Assembly (NCBI RefSeq): GCF_900156155.1 | Contig: NZ_FTMD01000005.1 | Location: 186,001 to 250,000 of the forward strand | Source: Aromatoleum tolulyticum | GTDB taxonomy: Bacteria > Pseudomonadota > Gammaproteobacteria > Burkholderiales > Rhodocyclaceae | Direction of reading: 5' to 3' | Length of the DNA: 64,000 nucleotides | Shown: positions 19,539 through 27,522 of the stretch, piece by piece | How the letters are laid out: each line of letters opens with the position of its first letter | Numbering within the stretch: the first letter of the stretch is position 1 | Position numbers and translations under genes: made by a program | The notes under the pieces: model-generated | What the model was told of the DNA's origin: nothing | The model's database searches: none | What the model saw: the letters and a program-made list of their open reading frames with translations, nothing else

Positions 19539-20486
19539 ATGAAAAGCCTGATCATTGCAGAACAGACCGGTGGCCAACTGTCGCCGATGACCGGAAACCT
19601 CGTCGCCGCCGCATCGAAGATCGGTGGCGAGATCGACCTGCTGTTGGTGGGCGCGTGCGGCGTCGCCGCCGCGGCCGAATCGGCGCGCGCCTTTCCCGGC
19701 GTAACCCGCGTGCTGACGAGCGAGTCGGCCGAATACGCCGGCTTCACGGCCGAGAACGTCGCGCCGCTGGTGGTCCGGCTCGCCGGCAACGGCTACACCC
19801 ATGTCCTCGCGATCGCTTCTGCCGCGGGCAAGAACCTGCTGCCGCGTGTCGCCGCGCTGCTCGACGTCGGCATGGTCAGTGAGATCGTCGAAGTCGTCGA
19901 TGCGAACACTTTCGTGCGTCCGATCTACGCGGGCAGCCTGCTGGCGAAGGTGCGCTGCGCCGAACGCGTACGTGTGCTGTCGGTGCGCGCGACGGCCTTC
20001 CCGGCAGTGGCGGCGGGTGGCAGCGCGGCCCCGATCGAAGTGGTCGCTCCGAGCGGCGAGCGTGGCAAGTCGAAGGTGATCGGCCAGCAGCTCGCGCAAT
20101 CGACCCGTCCCGAGCTGACGTCCGCCCGCATCATCGTCTCGGGCGGGCGCGGCTTGGGCTCGGCGGAGAATTTCGCCGGCACGATCGAGCCGCTCGCCGA
20201 TACGCTCAAGGCCGCTGTCGGTGCCTCGCGCGCCGCGGTCGATTCGGGCTACGTGTCGAACGAACTGCAGGTCGGCCAGACCGGCAAGATCGTCGCTCCG
20301 GAGCTTTACGTTGCCGTCGGTATCTCCGGCGCGATCCAGCACCTCGCGGGAATGAAGGACAGCAAGGTCATCGTCGCGATCAACAAGGACGAAGAAGCGC
20401 CGATCTTCCAGATTGCCGACTACGGTCTCGTCGGCGACCTGTTCCAGCTCGTGCCCGAGTTGTCGCGGGCGATCGCTTCCGCATGA
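19539..20486 (+). CDS. etfA: Electron transfer flavoprotein, alpha subunit
   Basis: A 315-residue EtfA. The C-terminal FAD domain is clear ([12 protein letters not shown], then [21 protein letters not shown] and [15 protein letters not shown]). It lies 32 bases after etfB; AAGAGG precedes ATG 19539, and the longer frame from 19503 is rejected for lack of a ribosome site. With EtfB it forms the heterodimer that links the acyl-CoA dehydrogenase to ETF:quinone oxidoreductase, which is not in the window. Confidence 0.93.
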   Translation: MKSLIIAEQTGGQLSPMTGNLVAAASKIGGEIDLLLVGACGVAAAAESARAFPGVTRVLTSESAEYAGFTAENVAPLVVRLAGNGYTHVLAIASAAGKNLLPRVAALLDVGMVSEIVEVVDANTFVRPIYAGSLLAKVRCAERVRVLSVRATAFPAVAAGGSAAPIEVVAPSGERGKSKVIGQQLAQSTRPELTSARIIVSGGRGLGSAENFAGTIEPLADTLKAAVGASRAAVDSGYVSNELQVGQTGKIVAPELYVAVGISGAIQHLAGMKDSKVIVAINKDEEAPIFQIADYGLVGDLFQLVPELSRAIASA

Positions 20487-20723
20487 TGTAGCGGGAGGGG
20501 GCGGGCGAATGGCATATCCTGCCGCTCCGCCCCCGATTAGACGTTCGGGCATTCGCACAGACGACGGGGCGCGGAGTCGTGAGGGACATTGCCCCTGCAT
20601 GCGCGGGACCGCATGGACATGGTAGCTGGCTCCGCGCGGTTACAATCCGGCCGCAACCATAACAACATCCCACGGTTCGGCGGTTTCCATCCGTCCCGCG
20701 GCTCCCGACAGGATTCTCCCCGC

Positions 20724-21605
20724 ATGAACGCCCCCGCCGCCCACCATCCGATACGCGGCATCCTCTACCTGATGGGCGCGCTCGCGCTTTTCGCGCTGCT
20801 CGACACGGTCTCCAAGACGCTCGCCGCGCGCCATCCCGTCGCCGTCGTGGTCTGGGGGCGTTACTTCGCGCACTTCCTGATCACGCTGGTGGTGTTCCTC
20901 CCGCGTTACGGCACGAGTCTTTTCAAGAGCGCCCGGCCCGGCCTGCAGCTTGTGCGCGGGCTCACGCTCGTCGGCACGACCGGAGCCGTCGTCGCCGCGT
21001 TCCAGCACATGCCGCTCGCCGAAGTCACGGCGCTCGTGTTCGTCACGCCCTTTCTCGTGACGATCCTCGCGGTGAGCTTTCTCGGCGAGAAGATGCCCGC
21101 CTGGCGCTGGATTCCGGTCATCGTCGGCTTCTCGGGGGTGCTGCTGATCGCCCGCCCGTCCGGCAATGCCTTCAACATCGGTGTGGTGTTCGTCCTGCTC
21201 GGGGCGGTGTGCTACGCGGTTTACCAGGTGCTGACGCGCAAGCTGAGCGCCGTCGACCGCTCCGTGACCCAGCTTTCCTACACCGCCCTCATCGGCGCCG
21301 CGACCATGTGCGTGCTGGTGCCCAGGTACTGGGTGCCCGGCGCGCTGGACCTGCGCGACTGGCTGCTGACCGGTTCGCTCGGCGTGCTCGCCGCGAGCGG
21401 CCACCTGCTGATGATCATGGCGCTGCGCGCCGCGCCGGCGACGACGCTGAGTCCCTTCACCTACGCGCAACTGGTGTGGGCGACGCTGCTGGGGTGGCTG
21501 GTATTCGGGGATTTTCCGGACGGACTGTCGCTCGCGGGGATGGGGATCATCGTCGCGTCGGGCGTGGTCGTCGCGTATTCGGAGCGCTTCGGAAAGAGCG
21601 GATGA
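20724..21605 (+). CDS. EamA/DMT family permease
   Basis: A 293-residue membrane protein with ten predicted helices in two five-helix EamA repeats. Visible signatures are LYLMGALALFALLDTVSKTLA at the start and LSPFTYAQLVWATLLGWLVFGDFPD near the end. Proteins of this family carry amino acids, nucleosides or other small metabolites; the substrate is not readable. It is very similar in layout to the second EamA protein at 30.3 kb. The 237-base gap after etfA has no clear terminator or operator dyad, so its link to the IclR operon is uncertain. Confidence 0.85.
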   Translation: MNAPAAHHPIRGILYLMGALALFALLDTVSKTLAARHPVAVVVWGRYFAHFLITLVVFLPRYGTSLFKSARPGLQLVRGLTLVGTTGAVVAAFQHMPLAEVTALVFVTPFLVTILAVSFLGEKMPAWRWIPVIVGFSGVLLIARPSGNAFNIGVVFVLLGAVCYAVYQVLTRKLSAVDRSVTQLSYTALIGAATMCVLVPRYWVPGALDLRDWLLTGSLGVLAASGHLLMIMALRAAPATTLSPFTYAQLVWATLLGWLVFGDFPDGLSLAGMGIIVASGVVVAYSERFGKSG

Positions 21606-21641
21606 CACCGCACTCGCCAGCCGCCAACTGGCAGTGGTCGG

Positions 21642-21881
21642 TCAAAGTTGCCGACTGACGCTGGTATCGGCGAGCGGCCGCTTGAAAATCCAGTTGCGGT
21701 TCGTTGCTGCGTCGGGTGCTTTCACGAGTTCCCACCCCAAAGCACCGAGCCGGTTCAACTCGGTTACCACTACATTGGAATACGCATTCAGCCGTTCGCG
21801 TTCCCTGCTCCCGAAAGAGCGGGCAATGTCTTCGGCCATATCATGCAGGTCGCTGCGGACCAGGTATTCGAAGTGCTGCAT
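21642..21881 (-). CDS. Small DUF4177-like protein
   Basis: A 79-residue protein with a pattern like DUF4177: an aromatic N-terminal strand (MQHFEYLV), a helix, then VVTELNRLGALGWELVKA and an IFKRPL ending. The function of such proteins is unknown. ATG 21881 follows GGAG at good spacing; the longer frame to 21935 is less likely. It converges with the EamA gene, with 36 bases between the stops. Confidence 0.65.
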   Translation of the reverse strand: MQHFEYLVRSDLHDMAEDIARSFGSRERERLNAYSNVVVTELNRLGALGWELVKAPDAATNRNWIFKRPLADTSVSRQL

Positions 21882-21954
21882 CGGACCGTGCTCCTGACGG
21901 AATTGCAGGCATCGACTGTGGCGAAATACGCGCAAGCCTTGCCCGCACGCCCGA

Positions 21955-22080
21955 TCAATGGGGAATCAGCGGCACATGATCGTTGGCGTGCTTCTTGGCG
22001 TGCTTCGCGTCCCGCTTTTCCTTGGCATTCATGAGAGGTTGTTTCTTCTCTTCCTTATTGCCTTGCCTTTGTTTGCCCAT
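21955..22080 (-). CDS. 41-residue lysine-rich basic protein
   Basis: A short frame starting MGKQRQGNKEEKKQPLMNAK and ending KKHANDHVPLIPH. It has about one third basic residues (Lys, Arg, His), no hydrophobic stretch and no cysteine. ATG 22080 is preceded by a strong AAGGAG at ideal spacing (eight bases), which supports real translation. The low-complexity basic composition suggests nucleic acid or ribosome binding, but this is only inference. It stands 73 bases upstream of the DUF4177-like gene on the same strand and could be its operon partner. Confidence 0.6.
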   Translation of the reverse strand: MGKQRQGNKEEKKQPLMNAKEKRDAKHAKKHANDHVPLIPH

Positions 22081-22182
22081 GATTTTGCTCCTTGCAAGCA
22101 TCGACGAAAGCGTCAATACAAATTCAGTATAGGCTTATTCGCGTTCGGGTGATGGCGATGTCGTGAGGGGCGTCGATCTTCT

Positions 22183-22785
22183 TCAGGCGCCGGTAAGACG
22201 CCGCCAGGTGATGCAGCGATTGTTGGCCGGCATTTCAGCATCTTCGATCATGACCAATCCCGCGTTGTGCGCCAAGGCATCGACGGCCTCGATGTCGCGG
22301 ATGCCGCGTCGCGGGTCGTCCAGCTTCAGGGCGGCGTCGAACTGCGCGTTGCTCGCGCTGGTGAAACGGCCGCCGTAGTTGAACGGGCCATAGCAGCAGA
22401 ACAGCGCGCCGGACGTCATGAGGGAGGGGAGCAGGGCGAAGAGGCGTTCGACTTCGGGCCAGCTCATGATGTGCAGGGTGTTGGCACTGAAGATCGCGTC
22501 ATAGCGCCGGGGCGACGCGAAAGGCACGTTGACGTCCAGCGCGACGGGTTCGGGCGTGTTGGGCAGTTGCGCCTCAGCCAGCCACAGGCGGATTCCGGGC
22601 AGATACTGGGGTTGCTCGGATGTCTGCCAGCTCAGGTGGGGCAGGGCAGCGGCGAAGTGGATGGCATGCTGGCCGGTTCCGCTGCCGATTTCGAGAACGT
22701 GATGGCGGTCGGCGAAGTGCCGCCGCAGTACGCCGAGGATGGGCTCGCGGTTGCGTTCGGTGGCCGGTGCGTGAGGTTTGTCCAT
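22183..22785 (-). CDS. DUF938 class I SAM-dependent methyltransferase-like protein
   Basis: A 200-residue protein with the class I methyltransferase motif VLEIGSGTGQHA (about residues 26-37), an acidic second strand and the DUF938 signatures FSANTLHIMSWPEVE and CCYGPFNYGGRFTS. DUF938 proteins are widespread in proteobacteria with no firmly assigned substrate. The start ATG 22785 gives the usual family length. The gene follows the GNAT gene in the same direction, 43 bases after its stop. Confidence 0.82.
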   Translation of the reverse strand: MDKPHAPATERNREPILGVLRRHFADRHHVLEIGSGTGQHAIHFAAALPHLSWQTSEQPQYLPGIRLWLAEAQLPNTPEPVALDVNVPFASPRRYDAIFSANTLHIMSWPEVERLFALLPSLMTSGALFCCYGPFNYGGRFTSASNAQFDAALKLDDPRRGIRDIEAVDALAHNAGLVMIEDAEMPANNRCITWRRLTGA

Positions 22786-22828
22786 CGTCGTGGTGGCGGT
22801 CCAGGCAAATGAGGCGGGCGGCGCCGGC

Positions 22829-23974
22829 TCAGGGTTTGCGAAACGGGAGATGGCTCCTGGCGTCGTCATGATAGGCGGCAATGCCCAGCTTCTGGCGTTC
22901 GAGATGCGGGGCGATAACGCGTCGCATTTCCGGATCGGGGATCCAGTGCGCCGAGCGGACGATCTGCGGCGTGAAGCCGCGGGCGATCTTGTGTTCGCCG
23001 CCGGCGCCCGGTTCGAAGCGGGTCAGGCCGTGGCGCAGGCAGTAGTCGATGCCGCGATAGAAGCACAGTTCGAAATGCAGGCTGTCGACCTGGCGTCGCG
23101 CGCCCCAGTAGCGGCCGAACAGGGTGTCGTCGCTGCGAAAGCACAGCGACAGCGCGACCGTTTCGTCGCCGTCGCTGGCCGTGAACACGACCATGCGGTC
23201 ACCCAGCGTGGTCGCCAGTTCGGCGAAACATTCGGGGCTGAAGGCGGCGTAATTGCCGAAGCGGTCGAAGGTCGATTTGTACAGTGCGTGCAGGACGGGC
23301 CATTCATCCCGATCGATTTCGTCACCGTGCCGCACGGCGATGCGCAGCCCCGATTCGGCCGCTCGGCGCCGCTCGGCACGCACCTTCCGCCGTTTCTCGG
23401 CCGAGAAGGATTGCAGGAAGCCGTCGAAATCGCCGAATCCGGCGTCGGACCACTGATATTGCACGTCGTGGCTCACGAGCAGTCCGCTGGCCGCGACGGC
23501 GTCGATGTCCGCGGAAGAGGCCAGCGCGACGTGCCACGTCGAAAACCCGTTGCCGGCGACGATGCCCTGCGCGGCCGTGATCAGCGCGTCGCACACCGCT
23601 GAACGGTCGCTGGCCACCGGCGCGATCAGGAGTCGCGGCCCGGCAACCGGCGTGTAGGGCAGGCCGGACACCAGGCGCGGGTAATAGCGGTGGCCGAAGC
23701 GCTCCCACACCGCTTTCCAGCTCCAGTCATAGATGAAGTCGCCGTGCGAGTGCCCCTTCAGGTAGAGCGGGAGCAGGCCGACGATCTTGCCGTTTTCGCT
23801 CGCCACGAGGTGCAGGGGCTGCCAGCCGGCATCGGGCACGGCGACACCGTGTTCCTCGACGATGCGCAGGAAGTCGCCGTTCAGGAAGGGGTGCCCCGGT
23901 GCGCACAGGGCGGTCCAGGCTTCGCGAGGAATGTCGGCAGCGCCGTCTGAGATGCGGATCGTCAGTTTGCTCAT
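22829..23974 (-). CDS. FemAB/GNAT-type acyltransferase (DUF482 family)
   Basis: A 381-residue protein of the DUF482 family, which has a double acetyltransferase fold related to FemAB. Family hallmarks visible: the PFLNGDFL start, SWKAVWERFGHRYYPRLVSGLPYTPVAGPRLL, FLQSFSAEKRRKVRAERR, GRYWGARR and the ending GAGGEHKIARGFTP. The acyl donor and acceptor are unknown. It probably forms a small operon with the DUF938 gene downstream. The open frame extends upstream to 24580, but that part overlaps the opposite-strand gene and looks non-coding. Confidence 0.85.
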   Translation of the reverse strand: MSKLTIRISDGAADIPREAWTALCAPGHPFLNGDFLRIVEEHGVAVPDAGWQPLHLVASENGKIVGLLPLYLKGHSHGDFIYDWSWKAVWERFGHRYYPRLVSGLPYTPVAGPRLLIAPVASDRSAVCDALITAAQGIVAGNGFSTWHVALASSADIDAVAASGLLVSHDVQYQWSDAGFGDFDGFLQSFSAEKRRKVRAERRRAAESGLRIAVRHGDEIDRDEWPVLHALYKSTFDRFGNYAAFSPECFAELATTLGDRMVVFTASDGDETVALSLCFRSDDTLFGRYWGARRQVDSLHFELCFYRGIDYCLRHGLTRFEPGAGGEHKIARGFTPQIVRSAHWIPDPEMRRVIAPHLERQKLGIAAYHDDARSHLPFRKP

Positions 23975-24168
23975 GCGTGAGGCTGCCGGATTGCAGTTGT
24001 GGGCGGGCCTGTTGGACAGCCGCGCCAGCAATCGTTCAGGGCGCTGCGTCATCCGAGCATACGGTGGCTGATGCCCAGGCGACCGCAGGAACGACGGCGC
24101 AGCACTCGGGTGCCGGACGTACGCAGCCCCGATACGCGTGGTGTGCCCCCTTGTCGTATGATCGGCCA

Positions 24169-24873
24169 ATGCAGATCTTTCGCGTCGCCCTGAACCGCCT
24201 CGTGCAGGAATCCCACGACTTCGATGCCGTCGTCGCGATCGACGTGCTCCGTTCCTTTTCGACGGCCGCGTACGCCTTCGCGGCGGGCGCATCGGAGATC
24301 CATCCGGTCGGGACGGCCGCCGAGGCCGAGCTGCTGCTCGATCGGTTGCCCGATGCGCTGACGGTCGGGGCCTTGCCCGGTGGGCGCCCGATGCCCGGTT
24401 TCGACCTCGGGAATTCGCCCTCGCGGTTGCACGACCTGAAGCTCGCCGGACGGCCGGTGATCCTGTCGACGGCGGCGGGCGTACAGGCGTTGCTGCGCTT
24501 TCGCAGCGCTCCGCGGCTGTTTGCGGCGAGCCTCGTGTGTGCCGGCGCGACCTTGCGTGCGCTGCGTGCGGTTGCGCCAAAACGGGTTGCGCTGATCACG
24601 ACCGGCGAATGGATCGATCGCGATGGCGATGAGGACATCGCCTGCGCGGATTACCTCGCGGCCGGCCTTCAGGATGAATCGATCGACCGCGAAGCGCTGG
24701 CTCGGCGCGTGCGCGACTCCGACTTCGGTCGGCGCTTCGTCGCTGGCACGGACCCGGCGCTGCCGTTGGCCGACCTGGAGTTGTGTGCACTGGTCGATCG
24801 TTTCGATTTCGCGATGCCGGTGACGCGGGGACGCTACGGTCTGGTGATGCGTCCGCTTCCCGAACGCAGCTGA
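24169..24873 (+). CDS. 2-phosphosulfolactate phosphatase (ComB) family protein
   Basis: A 234-residue protein with the ComB pattern: VVAIDVLRSFSTAAYAFAAGA at the start, GGRPMPGFDLGNSP, and STAAGVQAL in the middle. ComB removes phosphate from 2-phosphosulfolactate in coenzyme M synthesis, but many bacteria without that pathway carry homologues of unknown purpose, and no other sulfolactate gene is visible here. The start is ATG 24169. The gene is divergent from the DUF482 gene and is followed on the opposite strand by a tautomerase. Confidence 0.78.
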   Translation: MQIFRVALNRLVQESHDFDAVVAIDVLRSFSTAAYAFAAGASEIHPVGTAAEAELLLDRLPDALTVGALPGGRPMPGFDLGNSPSRLHDLKLAGRPVILSTAAGVQALLRFRSAPRLFAASLVCAGATLRALRAVAPKRVALITTGEWIDRDGDEDIACADYLAAGLQDESIDREALARRVRDSDFGRRFVAGTDPALPLADLELCALVDRFDFAMPVTRGRYGLVMRPLPERS

Positions 24874-24914
24874 GTCGTTGCGCCGGGCGGTCGCTTCACA
24901 TGGCGACCGTTTCT

Positions 24915-25118
24915 CTATTGCCCGCGCTTGCGGCGGACGGTCACAGTCTCGCCGCCGATTCCCCAGTTGTCCGTGTCGACCTCGTCGATGACCACGACCG
25001 TGGTCTGGGGATTCTTGCCGAGGACGTTCTGCAGCAAGCGTGTGACGCCGCTGATCAGTTCGGCTTTCTGATCTGGGGTGGCGCCTTCGCGGGTGATCTT
25101 GATATTTACGTAAGGCAT
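24915..25118 (-). CDS. 4-oxalocrotonate tautomerase family protein
   Basis: A 67-residue protein beginning MPYVNIKITREGATPDQKAE. After removal of Met the N-terminal Pro1 is the catalytic base of this family; Arg10 and the VVVIDEVDTDNWGIGG segment also fit. These enzymes shift double bonds in 2-hydroxydienoates in aromatic meta-cleavage, but small stand-alone homologues are often of unknown substrate. It is alone on its strand, converging with the ComB-like gene. Confidence 0.85.
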   Translation of the reverse strand: MPYVNIKITREGATPDQKAELISGVTRLLQNVLGKNPQTTVVVIDEVDTDNWGIGGETVTVRRKRGQ

Positions 25119-25347
25119 GTGGGTCTTCCGCTGCGTGGGGTCGGTACGGTGGGCAGGTTAACGGCGGGATAAAATCACGTAAAGTGAATTAATATGATGT
25201 GATGTATCTCGACGAGGGATGGTTGAGTTGGTGTTTCGTGCTTCCCGCCCGCCCGTGAGCGTCGAGCCGTGCAAGATCGATCGATGGGGTATCCCTATCT
25301 GGTCGAGGCGTGAGACCCTCCACTCTTTGTTGTCCGGAACACATTAA

Positions 25348-27390
25348 TTGGAAGAGAACTTCTTCATCGATCCCGAGGCCGTCGTGCCCGCGGAGGACGA
25401 TGCCGAGAGCGACGACGAACTGCTGGACGTCGCGCGCGAACTTCATCTCTGGCTGCAGAGCTTCAATGCGCGCCTCGTGCACAACGAGGGGGCGGTCGCG
25501 ATCGAGGTGGCCGGCGAGGTCGAGGCCGGCGGGCGGCGTTATCCCTTCCGGCTCGTGCCGGAGCGCTGCGTGCTGGCACGGGTGCAGAAGTGGCGCAAGC
25601 TGCCCGAGGAGAAGCATCTCGCGCTGGTGCGCGAGCGGCTGCACATGGCATCGGTGGCCGAGTTCGAGGCCGACGTGCGCGCCTTCGTCACCGGCGTGCT
25701 GAAACGGGCCCAGGCCGAAGGGCTGGACGGTGCGCGCTTCCTGAGTGCGCTGGAAACCGGCAAGGAACTGGCGAGCCGGCGCTTTCGCATCGTCGAGGAC
25801 CGGCTCGCCGAGGCGGCCGTGCGCCGCCGGACGGAGACGCTCGCGGAGGCTGCGCGCGATACGGTCAAGCTGACGCGCTATCCGGAATCCTTCGAGACGG
25901 CGTTCATGATGCGGCGCCGCTTCGTCGCGATCCTCGGGCCGACGAATTCCGGCAAGACGCATCAGGCGATGGAGGCGCTGGCGCAGGCAGCGACCGGCGT
26001 GTACCTGGCGCCGCTGCGCCTGTTGGCGCTGGAAAACTACGAGCGCCTCGCCGATCGCGGCGTCGCGGTGAGCCTCGTGACCGGCGAGGAGCGGCGCATC
26101 ACCCCCGGCGCGACCCACGTCGCGAGCACCATCGAGATGCTCGATACGTCGCGCCCGGTCGAGGTCGCGGTGATCGACGAGATCCAGATGCTGGAAGACC
26201 TCGAACGCGGCTCGGCGTGGACCGCCGCGGTGTGCGGGGCCGCTGCGAAGACGGTGTTCCTGCTCGGCGCGCTGTCGGCGCGCCCGGCGGTGGAGGCACT
26301 TGCAGAGCGCCTCGGCTGCGAGCTGGAGGTGCGCACGCTGGAACGCAAATCGCCGCTGGAAATGGCGCCGCGTCCGGTGAGCAGTATCGGGAAGCTGCGC
26401 CGCGGCGACGCGGTGATCGCGTTCTCGCGCCGCGACGTGCTGAACTGGGCCACCAATATCGCGGAGGCCGGGTTCCGCGTCGCGACGATCTACGGCAACC
26501 TCTCGCCGGAGGTGCGACGAGCGCAGGCGCAGCGTTTCCGCGACGGCGAGGCCGACATCGTCGTTGCGACCGACGCAATCGGCATGGGCCTCAACCTCCC
26601 GGTGGCGCGCGTCGTGTTCTCCACCGCAAAGAAGTTCGACGGTATCTCCGAGGACATTCTGCCGCCTTGGCTCACGCACCAGATCGCCGGGCGGGCAGGG
26701 CGCTTCGGCCTGCACGAGGCGGGCCTCGTCGCGGGCTTCGACGACCATACGCACCGCATCGTCGGCCGCCTGATGCGTACGGCTGCCGAGCCGTTGTCGA
26801 GCCGGGGCTTCTACGTGACGCCCTCGCTGCACCACCTGAAGAGCATCTCGGCTGCGACCGGCGAGCGCTCGCTCGCGCGCCTGCTCGAACTGTTCTCGCG
26901 CAACATCGACCTCACCGACGATTTCTTCCTGCCGGGTGACATGACCGAGCAGATCGAACGAGCGCGCTGGCTGGACGCGCTGCCGCTGTCGCTGGAACAT
27001 CGCTTCACGCTGTCGCTCGTGCCGGTGTCGACGCGCGTCGAATCGCTCAATCAGGCGTGGCAGGAATGGGCACGTGCATTGTCGAAGGAGCGTACGTCGC
27101 ACCTCTCGATCGAACCGGTGGGTACCGGGCGCTATGCGCTGCAGGCGGCCGAGGATACCTGCAAGAAGTACTCCGCGTACGCGTGGCTGGGCTATCGCCT
27201 GTCGGACTATTACCCCGATGCGGAGGTAGCCGTCGCGCTCGCGCGCAGCATGTCGGAGACGGTCGACGAGATGCTCGCGCGCCAGCATGGGCGGCGGCGC
27301 GATTCGAGAAGCCGGAACAGCGGCCGGGGCAAGCCTCGCAGGGATGGTGCAGCGCAGCGTCAATCGGCTGGCCGCCGCAATGGGCGGTGA
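25348..27390 (+). CDS. Suv3-like superfamily 2 RNA helicase
   Basis: A 680-residue protein. A region of about 180 residues without recognised motif precedes the helicase core: Walker A GPTNSGKT (Lys203), DEIQ box (277-280), the motif VVATDAIGMGLNLP and IAGRAGRFG, the usual Suv3 signatures. The C-terminal part resembles the SUV3 extension and ends in a basic, probably disordered tail. Mitochondrial SUV3 unwinds RNA with the degradosome; the bacterial homologues are little studied. The start is TTG 25348, right after an in-frame stop, with GGAA eight bases upstream; GTG 25384 is an alternative. Confidence 0.82.
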   Translation: MEENFFIDPEAVVPAEDDAESDDELLDVARELHLWLQSFNARLVHNEGAVAIEVAGEVEAGGRRYPFRLVPERCVLARVQKWRKLPEEKHLALVRERLHMASVAEFEADVRAFVTGVLKRAQAEGLDGARFLSALETGKELASRRFRIVEDRLAEAAVRRRTETLAEAARDTVKLTRYPESFETAFMMRRRFVAILGPTNSGKTHQAMEALAQAATGVYLAPLRLLALENYERLADRGVAVSLVTGEERRITPGATHVASTIEMLDTSRPVEVAVIDEIQMLEDLERGSAWTAAVCGAAAKTVFLLGALSARPAVEALAERLGCELEVRTLERKSPLEMAPRPVSSIGKLRRGDAVIAFSRRDVLNWATNIAEAGFRVATIYGNLSPEVRRAQAQRFRDGEADIVVATDAIGMGLNLPVARVVFSTAKKFDGISEDILPPWLTHQIAGRAGRFGLHEAGLVAGFDDHTHRIVGRLMRTAAEPLSSRGFYVTPSLHHLKSISAATGERSLARLLELFSRNIDLTDDFFLPGDMTEQIERARWLDALPLSLEHRFTLSLVPVSTRVESLNQAWQEWARALSKERTSHLSIEPVGTGRYALQAAEDTCKKYSAYAWLGYRLSDYYPDAEVAVALARSMSETVDEMLARQHGRRRDSRSRNSGRGKPRRDGAAQRQSAGRRNGR

Positions 27391-27414
27391 TTTCTTCTTA
27401 GCTGCAGTGCACAA

Positions 27415-27462
27415 TAGAACATGATTCTATAGTTAAGTTGCGCTGCATGCAATAAAGTTCTA
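27415..27462. promoter_or_regulatory. Tandem IclR-type operator upstream of the MHS permease
   Basis: TAGAA-CATGA-TTCTA (27415-27429), followed by TAGTT, is a strong copy of the dyad. A weaker copy with an intact right half (TTCTA at 27458-27462) lies exactly 33 bases on. Both lie in an AT-rich patch just after the helicase gene and 60 to 110 bases before the MHS start. Confidence 0.55.
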
Positions 27463-27522
27463 TTATTCGCTCATTCGCGGCGGATCCCGGTCCGCCTTTC
27501 ATGATCGAGAGTGGAGATCCCG

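Noticed and set aside
21958-22152. Plus-strand hydrophobic frame of 64 codons
   Set aside because: Antiparallel to the basic 41-residue protein, which has the better ribosome site; the hydrophobicity comes from the reverse of Lys codons.
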